From Amia ocellicauda (lineage: Eukaryota; Chordata; Actinopteri; Amiiformes; Amiidae), in the NCBI RefSeq assembly GCF_036373705.1, contig NC_089868.1:17714520-17778519 (forward strand): DNA of 64,000 nucleotides, given 5' to 3'. Shown one piece after another: positions 12,401 through 24,400 of the stretch. Under the pieces are notes generated by a model. That model was not told the origin of the DNA. It saw only the letters and a program-made list of their open reading frames with translations, and did no database searches. A program made the translations under genes and the position numbers. The stretch's first letter is position 1, and each line of letters starts with the position of its first letter.

Positions 12401-15400
12401 AAACGATGTTCTACTAGAAATAGTTAAACTATTATGTAGAATCTGTTAGCTATAGGAAATTGTTTTGTGCTTAAATTACTTGGCACTACCTTTAGGAGGG
12501 TCTGTGGATTTACTTGTAAAACTGCACTCAGATACATGAAAGGGTTACACTGGTATTTTGTGTTTCCAAGTAGAGACATTTTAATCTTACATTTTTGGTT
12601 TTCTTCAAAAGCAATCAGTTGAGGGTTATGAGCTTTTCTTTTGCCTCTTCATATAACCGGATATGGAATTATTCTAGGCTCGCCATCTGAAATATTCTTT
12701 AGGCTACAATGTGTTATTGGCAGAAACCAAAGAAAAATACAGAAACAGACCTATTCACTATCACTGAACGGAAATCACCCTGCTGAATAGTGGGAAAGAC
12801 CCATATCTTCATGTCTTAGCAGTGTGGAACAATGTCTTAACCTGTTGCACAGACTTGTTACTGTGGTCTCCCCAGTTTCAGTTTCCCCCCATGCACATAT
12901 CTGGTTTTCCTTTACTTCAATTCCTAGAATTCTCCTCTTCTCAACTATGCTTTTTTCCCCGAACCCGCAGAATAATTTTGAAGTGGAAATTTTCTCCCAA
13001 CATTGCTGACTGTCTGTCTACTAAATTACATTTTTTGTTTTTCAAAAGACCCCATTTCTGAGGTTTCGGTCTGTTTTCCACTATGTTAATTGAAATAACC
13101 TAGGGCATAACCACTTTTTATACAACCAGAGAAAGGTAATACTTTCCTGCAATTTTCCCCTTAATGACCTAGCATTAATTAGTGTTCAGTTACATAAATA
13201 TGTATGGAGTATTTTTGGTAAAATGACCACTTTTATGCATATAGTCTATGAATTATGTTTATTTCAAGCTTTCCTTAACCTTCTTATTTTTCTTGATTTC
13301 AGTCATGGGTCCTAAAAGTATACGTTTGCTGAAATCCTCTGAAGAATCTCTTCTGGTGGAATGGGACCACGTGCCCGGTGCTGAGTACTATGTCCTAACG
13401 TATTACCCGGAGGGAGAGAAGGGCTCCATCCAGCAAATCAAAGTGCCAAACAACAAAAACTCCTATCTGATAACTGGCCTCACACCTGGAGTTAAATATA
13501 TTGTAGATGTGTACGCTGTGATCAAGGAGATTTTTAGTGAACCTGAAAGCCTGGAGGCCACCACTGGTATGAATATTTTAAATAAAGCCTCTTTTAGGTG
13601 TGTGGTTCCAACTGTCTGCCATGTTTGTAAAGTCAATTTAAGTTTAAACACTATGCTGAATAAAGAGTCCTGGAGGCAAAGATTCTTCATGTTCTATAGG
13701 TATCTTCTAGATATAGCTAATCTATCAATGTCTGTTAAACACCTAGGAAAGTATACATTAAGTAAATAATGATATCAAGTAGTCTGGTGTTGAGCACATA
13801 AGGTGGAACAGAAAGCAGAAGCTTGCAGTGCTTGATGACTTGATTTTGGACTCTTCCATGATAAAGTAACTGTGTTATGTGTTTGTCCTATTAATAAGAA
13901 AGTACAAATGAGCTCATTTGTGATTTAGTGGTCTGCAATTAGTAGTTAGAATAGAGTTAATTGTCGTAGAAAGTTGGAAAATCAGATCCATGTTGTTTCT
14001 TGTTATTCCTGGCAGAGCTGTCTGGGATTCAGGGTATCAGGGTGGTGACTCAGACCGAGGGCTCGCTCCAGGTGGAGTGGCAGAACCCCGCCTATGAGGT
14101 GGACTACTTCCGACTGACCTATGTCAATCCTGAGGGCCAGGAAGAGGAGGTCACAGTTCCACAGAGTTTTGAAGCCAAAACCAGTTACACCATCACAGGT
14201 GCCATTCTTGGTTTGTTAACTCAGGGAAACACATACTCTGTGTTCATTATTCAGGCTATGTAATTTGTCAGCAGTTTCACTGCAATTATAAAACATTATT
14301 TAATGTTTACTCTATTTATACAGGTAGCTGTTTACAGCCATGACAATTTGCATATTCTATAAGATATCTCAGTTCATACCTAATAGGCAATTCATGCTGG
14401 GTTAACTGTTTTGCAGGCCTTCTCCCTGGGACTAAGTACCTAACAAAAGTCATAGCCATTAAAGGAAATTCAGAGGGGAATCCATCGTCCGTTTATGGAG
14501 AAACAGGTGAGATCATTGCAATGTCACATGTCACATGAAATGTTCATTTTACTGATTATAAGAAATCAAAAAAACACTACAGAAACATGCTGCTTCAGAA
14601 CAGAATTGTACAAAGTTATGATTGTGAAGCACATACATGTTTCCAAACATTGTTGGTTGATGCCTTGGCCCATACTTTTAATATCAGAATGTGTTGAGAT
14701 TTCAAGAACCTAGACTAAATAAAGTTTTAAAGAGTACAAATGTTTCCGTTATATTCTGTATATTTCTTCGTGCAAACACAAATTAATTTTCCAGCTTCCT
14801 GAGAGAATAACTGCAGCAGATATAAAGGAATGGTTTATATATTACCGAAAGCTGTTATGAGCTCTGTCCTAACACATTAAGCAAGTACCCAAAACAAACC
14901 GTCAAACTGGCGGCTGCCTCACAGACAAAATAAATGGTAGCATTCTGTCACAAATCACGGTGTACAATTACATTTGTGAGTGTCAGTTGACAGGACGAGC
15001 TTCACAGCAATCAACAGAGATTAGATTACTTTTCATTTTTATTTTCAAATTGATGTAAAAGGTGTTGATGGAATCATATTTCTTAAAAGGTTTTTCACTT
15101 TTGTAATTTTTTGCTGCTGGTGTTTCATGCAAGCAATGGCTCTTTTGTAAAGAAATGGTCACTGGCATCCATTTATATTGAATTAAAAATAAATAAAATA
15201 AAATGTGAGAAACTCCCTACTTGCTAATTCCTACAAGAGTTAATTTATTTGAAGTGAAACAAAATTATATATATTTTTTTGATTAGGCCACTCGATTGTA
15301 TACAAATACAGCTACATCTATGACCCAGTAAAGTGAAGTGAGACAAAGTAACATATGTAATCTAAATAAAAGCACAGCAAATGTGTATTAAATTCCTATT

Positions 15401-18400
15401 GACTATTCAAGGACATAAGATTGGTTCATAACATAGGCATTAGCACATATTATATCTTCACATGATTATATGCTTTTGTGAAACCTTATTCTCCTTCGTG
15501 GTCAGACAATTACATTAATTGTACTATAAACCTTTTTGATTCGTGATGAAGACCAAATCCAGTCTCGGTAAGGTCGCTACTTCCACTGCCAAGACAGTAG
15601 TGAGGTATAACAAACATTTGCAGGATATTGTGCAATTTCAGCTTTCCAGATCGAATTAGTTACTGTTCCACTGCACCCTGCCAAAGGATTATAAGATTCA
15701 TTTACATCACACATTAGTTGCTGATGCAGTTGATTCGGATTCAATATGTTTGCCGAATTTAGCATAATTGAAAGCAGCTGAGAGAAAAATACATCTACTT
15801 AAAACAGTTATCCCCCAATTCTTACAATACTCAAAGTCTTTTTAGACCATTGATGAAGGCAGTCTTTGTAAATGAAGTATAGCATTGCAGTCTACACCTG
15901 AAGGCTACTTTTGTTAAGCTTTCTATTCTTAATAGAGATATTGATGAGGAGTTATGACATGGCTAATTTGTTATGACTGGGCAATGGTAAATGTGCTTCC
16001 TGGAAAACATCAGTAATTTGATGACACTTTTTCATGATCTACATTTCTAGACAGTGGGGAGGATTCAAAAAGACCTGTTGCAACCACTTTTCTGCATTAT
16101 AACTTGAAGAACCACACCTTTATTTAATTAACCTATGGAGTCTACTAGATCATTTTATTTTCCACATAAGAATCAGATAACTTTCAGCTTCATTCTGAAC
16201 ATTTTCTGAACAGCAATGAACAGCCAGACTATCATTAATCCACAAAGCCTCATAATGAAAAGGTAAAGGCCTCCTCAAGCATTGCCCTGCGTCTACAGAA
16301 ATCCAAAACTTGTAAATGTGAAAGCCTTAGAAACCACAATTTGGAAACCTTCAGACTGAATTTCATCTGTTTTTTCTTTTTTTTAGAAAGCTTGACACGT
16401 GTGACAAGCACTGCAATTTGTTAGTTAATGTTGCCACCTTGTACATTTATCCAAAGTCACAGTTCAGCCCACAGGAGTCAGGCAATCAATGACTTGGATC
16501 CAATAATCTAGAGTCCTTGTTATTTAATGTGATTTATATTTGCAATATCTATATTATACATCTAGCATGTGTCTCAGGACTTTCTACCATTGTGAGTTGT
16601 TTCTTCTTTATTTGAACTCTCAGACATTGATGCTCCCACTAACCTGGTGACCCAGACGGTCACTGAGGACACTGCGACCGTGTCCTGGGATAGAGTGCAG
16701 GCACCCATTGATGGCTACATGCTCAGCTACAGCTCTGCTGACGGCCAGAGGAAGGAAATCCATGTAGGGGCAGATAGGAGCTCCTATCAGCTGACCGGCC
16801 TGAGGCCCGGAGTGGAGTACACAGTCTACATTTGGGCTGTCAAGGGAAAACGTGTCAGCAAGAAGACGTCTGCAGAGGCTGTGACAGGTCATCCATTTTC
16901 TTCATATTTAACAGACAAGCACGATTCACTGGGTGTAGGGTGACCATCTGCCATGAGTCCAATTTCAGGACAGCATAAAATATCTAGTTTGTGGGACATT
17001 GCTGGACACTGCAAACACAATAATAATAATTAAAAAAAGTCTTACTTTAACTATAAAACCGAGATCGCACTACATTTTCAGCCCCTACAAAATAGCAGCG
17101 TGACATTTCGACAAGCTGTAAATGAGTAAAACAACAATCCGTTTAGCGATGTTAAACAATTCTGCCTTCATGGAGAAATAGGTAATTTTTGTTTTCTCTC
17201 ACTGTAATGCATTTCTTCTGTGAGACTCACCTGTGCCATGCCGTTTTACATTCCACCATGTGTGATAGTAAAGAGTCTGTGGCAGGTGTTGCATCCTGCT
17301 TTCTGGGAATCTCCCGACACCGACTTAATCCAAGAGTTTGCTGTTTACCTTTCTTTGTTGTAGCAACATAATCTTTTTTATTTAACTGCAGCTTCATGTC
17401 CAAATTGGCTGTAGCATCAAAGCTACTATACACCTGTAAAATAAATGTAAATGTGCTTCACGTATGAGGCCTTGCGTCAATAGTCCCACACCTGCTTTCC
17501 ACAGCGAGTGCCAATATTCGCTGAAGGTTGTTACCATGGAAAAAGGGTAAAACAAATGACTTAAACATGAGCAATTCATGCTGGAACATAATCGTTTCGA
17601 AACTTTTTATAATTGATTTAAAATTAATGTTAAAACAGGATACAAATCACTTTTTGCTCAAAAATCCGACGGGAGTTCTATGTCAATGGCGAAAAGAGGT
17701 TGAGTCGCTGTGTGCTGTACCAGTTAAAGCAGGCAGAGGGAGAGTCTGTTAGAGAAAACTTTAATGAGTTCCCCATGGTAATGTGCAATGTCCCAGTATT
17801 CTCAAGTTGAAAGATAACTTAGGTTACCCAGACAGATCTAAGACATGACCTCTAACACTGACATTGCCTCTCAGACATTGATGCACCCACTAACCTGGTG
17901 ACCCGGACGGTAACAGAGGACACTGCGACCATGTCCTGGAACAGAGTGCAGGCGCCCATTGACGGCTACATGCTCAGCTACAGATCTGCTGACGGCCAGA
18001 GCCAGGACATCCCTGTGGGGGCAGACAGGAGCTCCTATCAGCTGACCGGCCTGAAGCCCGGAGTGGAGTACACAGTCTACATTTGGGCTGTCAAGGGAAA
18101 ACGTGTCAGCAAGAAGACGACTGCAGAGACTGTGACAGGTCATCCATTTTCTTATTTTTTTTAAAACATTTACGCCATTAATTTATATTTGGAACCTCTT
18201 TAATTTGAACAAGTTGTCACATGACAGCCATGGACTGAGTGATGTAAGTGTCTCAAGTATTGCTCTCGAGCATGTAAGCCGCCCTTTCTGGCATTTTCCT
18301 GCAAAAACTGCACAAGAGCTGTACGTAGAGCTAATTTACAAATGAATCCCTCGATTGCCCTTAATTTGCATGGCAAAAGGTAAACGGCAGCTCATCCTGA

Positions 18401-21400
18401 GTGCAATAAATTAAGACTATGTAAACCCCAAGAACGAGAGGGGCATTTAATCTTTGATTCGAGCGTATTGTCTCGAGTAAAGTCAAAACACACACGTAAA
18501 CTCCACCATAGATCAACTCATCCTTAGTTTCAGCACTGAAACTTAATGCAACAGATATCATGAATCATGATTCTATTGCTTCTAAGGCTAAGAAAAATGT
18601 GTAAAAACTTGACTTAAAAATAAACTAAAACATATTGAGTAGAATGAAACCTGCTTTTTCTAACATAAAACGTAGCGTAAAAGTTTCCACAAATGTGGAA
18701 AATAAATTACAAGACAAGTTCTTAATCCATCCAATATATCCTGACACTGATAAACAGAGCTCCAAATATCAACTACTAACACACAACAGAGCTAAAACTT
18801 TTTGTACTAGGCTACCATAAAGCAATAAGAACTTAGGTTACCCGGACTGATCTAAGACATGACCTCTAACACTGACATTGCCTCTCAGACATTGATGCTC
18901 CCACTAACCTGGCGACCCGGACGGTAACAGAGGACACTGCGACCATGTCCTGGAACAAAGTGCAGGCGCCCATTGACGGCTACATGCTCAGCTACAGATC
19001 TGCTGATGGCCAGAGCCAGGACATCCCTGTGGGGGCAGACAGGAGCTCCTATCAGCTGACCGGCCTGAAGCCCGGAGTGGAGTACACAGTCTACATTTGG
19101 GCTGTCAAAGGAAAACGTGTCAGCAAGAAGACGACTGCAGAGACTGTGACAGGTCATCCATTTTCTTCATATTATTTTTTTTTAACAACAATAATTTATA
19201 TTAGGAACCTGGATAAAGATTTTGATAGGGGGAGTTTACATGCAGTGATTTTAACTCATGAAGTGATGATGCTTGTGCACGTTTGGCCCGAAAATGATGA
19301 TGATGATGCTTCATTTGCATGGCGCTGGGTAAAACAGCAGCTCATCCCGAGTGCAATAAACTTAGCCTATATAAACCTGAGAGGGAGAGGATAATTTAAT
19401 CTTTGATTCAAGCATATTGTCTCAAGTAAGGTTAAAACACTATGTAAACTCTGCCATAGATCAGTTAATCTTTTCTTCCAGCACTGAAACTTAATGCAAC
19501 AAATACAGGGGTTCCTTCAAAATCATAGGGGATGCGTTCTTGAAGATCGCAACAAATTGAGAAATGATAAATTAAGGGGAATTAATAACCATAAGAAATT
19601 ATGTGAATAGCCCCTAGATGCATTCCAACACCCCAAAATAAAACAAATGTACTCATGCAAACATCTTTCAAACACCATAAGCAATTCTTATAATTCATCA
19701 CAATGATGATTTTACATACAAATAAATGTATGACCATTACTGTATGACCTCAGTGAATGAACCTAACATAGCATTGTACTGTTTCTAAACACCAACACTT
19801 TTACCTTAGCCCATCTCCAAAGCATTAAATCACAATATGTAAAATCCAGACATTCAAAATTAAGTAATTTGTAGTTAGTAAAATTAGAGAGAAATTACTA
19901 TTCATAACATTGAGTGTGAATTTGAGAGAGAGAAAGACAGAGAGAGAGGAAAAAATAAAAATGAACACTAACCGCACGGGATCACTGTTCACAGGCTGAG
20001 AACACACAATGTTGTGGGATGATGGGAGTGTGAGTCTAGCAACAGTTACGATATTAAGATTTAGTGCTAAAATACTTATATTGTACCTTCACAGTCCCCG
20101 CAGTTGGAGAAAGTAACAATAATAGATAGAGACAAAGTAGGAGGAGTTCAAAGCTGGAGGGGTAGTGAGGAGCAGCTTGATCTCGACTGCTCTGGTTTTT
20201 CTTTTATTATTTTAATACTGTAGTCACATCAGTTTATAATATCTACTGAACACTATCCTGGGCCGATACTAAGACCACAGAGCGACTTTCTAGCACCGAT
20301 GTCAAAGGTCGAAAACAACTCTGCTAGGACAGGTGTCGAAAAACTATGAATAATGAAAAATCGTCATATATTCATTAGCGACAACTCTGCGAAACAACGA
20401 ACAATGAGTCGCCAAATTGCAAGGACATCCTGTACCATGAATCATGGTTATATTGCCTTTAATATTGTAAGAAGAATGTGTAAAAACTTGACTTAGCAAT
20501 AAACAAAATAATCTGAGCAGAATGAAACCTGCTTTTTCTAACATAAAACATAATGTGAAAACGTCCACAAAGATGGAAAATAAATTACAAAACAAGCTCT
20601 TAATCCGTCCAATATATCCTGACACTGATAAACAGAGCTCCAAATATCAACCACTAACACACACCAGAGCTAAAACTTTTGGTACTAGGCTACCATAAAG
20701 TGATAAGAACTTAGGTTACCCGGACTGATCTAAGACATGACCTCTAGCACTGACATTGCCTCTCAGACATTGATGCTCCCACTAACCTGGCGACCCGGAC
20801 AGTGACAGAGGACACTGCGACCATGTCCTGGAACAGAGTGCAGGCGCCCATTGACGGCTACATGCTCAGCTACAGATCTGCTGATGGCCAGAGCCAGGAC
20901 ATCCCTGTGGGGGCAGACAGGAGCTCCTATCAGCTGACCGGCCTGAAGCCCGGAGTGGAGTACACAGTCTACATTTGGGCTGTCAAGGGAAAACGTGTCA
21001 GCAAGAAGACGACTGCAGAGGCCGTGACAGGTCATCCATTTTCTTCTTATTTAAATATTTTAACAACATTAATTTATATTAGGAACCTGGATAAAGAGTC
21101 TAATGGGGGGAGTTTACATGCAGTGATTTTAACTCATGAAGTGATGATGCTTGTGCACGTTTGGCCTGAAAACTCGGGAGAATCAGGTTTGTGGCAAGAA
21201 ATAAAATGACCAAAGAGAAAGACAGGATCAATTCCAAATACTTGAGTAAAAGACGTAAAAATTACGTTAACACGGGGAAAACACGCCCATTTCCACATTT
21301 ATACCCTCATTTCACATGTAAATGCTACTGAGATAGTTGTATATATCCTCAATGACCGCATTATAAAACTGCAAGATAACTGGTCAGTTTATTGTGGGTT

Positions 21401-24400
21401 TCAGGGTAAAGTTAGTTGCTGATGGACGTTTCATGATTATTGTGTGGTTGTGGTCATGAAACATACGCAGAGTCAAGCAGCCATAGATTCAACGCACACT
21501 CTTTCTTATTTTGTTCTTCCTTCTTGCCCATCCAATGCGCATGTGCCTTTTCTATACAAATCAATGCTACTTAATCGGAATACAAATTGCAACCCATTAC
21601 AGTTAACAATGCTGTATTTCAGGTTAATGGTAATGCAGAAAGCTGTTTTTTTTCCTATTATCATGATGCTCTCTATATTGTTGTGGGTCTGTTGTGCACT
21701 GTTCAGTGCTGTACGTCGTGATGTAATCCTAACTTTATAAAACACTTCTATTCACGGCTTGCAGTTCCATCAGTGGCATGAAAAACCACTCGGGTAAGAT
21801 CAGTAAAACAAAGTACTAAACAACTTGACACGGGGCACAAGTCATGACTGTACACTGTTTAATTTGAACACATTGTCACATGACAGCCATGGATTCATTG
21901 ATGTTAGCATCTCTAGTAGGCCTATTGTTCTTGTGCATGTAAACTGCCCTTTCTGATATTCTCCTGCAAACACAACACAAGAGCTGTATGTAGAGCTAAT
22001 TTACATATACATTCCCAACTTTGCCCTTAATTTGCATGGTGTTCGGTAAACAGTTACGACTGCTCCGTTTTTTCTTTTATTATTTTCATACTGTAATCAC
22101 ATCATTTTATAATATCTGCTGAACACTATCCTGGGTCTATACTAAGACCACGGAGTGACTTTGTAGCGCCAACGTCAAAGGTCAACAACAACTCTGCTAG
22201 GACAGGTGATGAAAAACGATGTTTTACAAAAAATCGTCCTTTATTCTTAGTGATGACTTTGCAAAACGACAAACGAGTCGACAAATTGCGAGGACCCCCT
22301 GTACCATGAATCATGGTTATATTGCTTCTAATACTGTAAAATAAATGTGTAAAAACTTGACTTAACAATAAACTAAAACATTCTGAGCAGAATGAAACCT
22401 GCTTTTTCTAACATAAAACATAGCGTGAAAATGTCCACAAAGATGGAAAATAAATTATAAAACATGCTCTTAATCCGTCCAATATATCCTGACACTGATA
22501 AACAGAGCTCCAAATATCAACTACTAACACACACCAGAGCTAAAACTTTTGGTACTAGGCTACCATAAAGCGATAAGAACTTAGGTTACCCGGACTGATC
22601 TAAGACATGACCTCTAACACTGACATTGCCTCTCAGACATTGATGCTCCCACTAACCTGGCGACCCGGACGGTGACAGAGGACACTGCGACCATGTCCTG
22701 GAACAGAGTGCAGGCGCCCATTGACGGCTACATGCTCAGCTACAGATCTGCTGATGGCCAGAGCCAGGACATCCCTGTGGGGGCAGACAGGAGCTCCTAT
22801 CAGCTGACCGGCCTGAAGCCTGGAGTGGAGTACACAGTCTACATTTGGGCTGTCAAAGGAAAACGTGTCAGCAAGAAAACATCTACAGAGGCTGTGACAG
22901 GTCATCCATTTTCTTCTTATTTAAATATTTTAACAACATTAATTTATATTAGGAACCTGGATAAAGAGTCTGATGGGGGGAGTTTACATGCAGTGTTTTT
23001 AACTCGTGAAGTCCTGAAAACTCGGGAGAATCAGGTTTGTGGCAAAGCTGAAAGCTTTTTTTTTTTTTTTTTTTTCTAATATCAGTAAACTCTCTATATT
23101 GTTGTGGGTCTGTTGTGCACTGTTCAGTATGTTACATCATGTTGTAATCCTAACTTTATAAAACACTTCTATTCATGTTTTGCAGCTCTATCAGTGACCT
23201 AGAACTAGACTCAAGGCACAAGTCATGACTATACACTGTTTAATTTGAACACACTGTCACATGACAGCCATGGATTTGGTAAAGTTAGCGTCTCGAGGAG
23301 GCCTATTGTTCTCGCATGTGTAATAGAGGGGGTCATTGAAAATCGTAGGGGATGCGTTCTTGAAGTCACAACGAATTGGGAAACGATGAATTAATGGGAA
23401 TTAATATCTATAAGAAATAATGGGAATAGCCCCTAGATGTGTTCTGACACCCGAAAATAAAATAAAATTACCCATCCAAATGTCTTTCCAACACCATAAA
23501 CCACTCTTATAATTCATTAGAAAGATAATTTTACATGGAGTTTGCATGTTCTCCCCGTGTCCGCGTTGGTTTCCTCCGGGTACTCCGGTTTCCTCCCACT
23601 GTCCAAAGACATGCAGGTTAGGTTAATTGGCCATGTTAAATTGCCCTGTAGGTATGTATGTGTCTGTGTGTTGCCCAGCCATGGCCTGGCGTCCCGTCCT
23701 GGGTGTATTCCTGCCTTGCGCCCTATGCCTGCCGGGATCGACTCCGGCGTCCAAGCGACCCTCACCAGGATAAGCGGTTTTGAAAATGAATGGATGGATG
23801 GATGGATAATTTTACATTAAAATAAATATATGACCATTACTGTATGACCTCAGTGAATGAACCTAACATAGCATTGTACCGTTTCTAAACACCAACAATT
23901 TATACTTAGCCCATCTCCAAAGTATTCATTTGTATTGTTAGTAAAATTAGAGAGATTATTATTCATAAAATTGAGCATGAATTTGAGAGAGAGAGAGGGA
24001 GCAAGAGAGAGAGAGTAAAAAAAAAAAGAAAATAGTTCACTAACCGCACGGGATGACTGTTCACAGGCTGAGAACACACAACTTTATGGGATGATGGGAC
24101 TGTGAGTCTAGCAACAGTTACAATATTAAGATCACAGTCCCCGTAGATGGAGAAAGTAATAGGAATGGGAAGAGACAAAGTAAGAGGAGTTCAAAGATGG
24201 AGGAGTAGTGAGGAGCAGCTTGCTCTTGACTGCTCAATTTTGTATTATTTTCATACTGTAATCACATCAGTTTATAATATCTGCTGAACACTATACTGGG
24301 CCGATACTAAGATACTAAGTGACTTTGTAGCGCCAATGTCAAAGGCCGACAATAACTCTGCTAGGACAGGTGATGAAAAATGATGATTAACGAAGAAAAC

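Noticed and set aside
16620..22905. Repeated 90-residue minus-strand frames (MTCHSLC...) at each FN3 exon, which look like a gene family
   Set aside because: They are the antisense strand of the FN3 exons, which have correct splice sites and a conserved domain on the plus strand. The antisense frames repeat only because the exons do.
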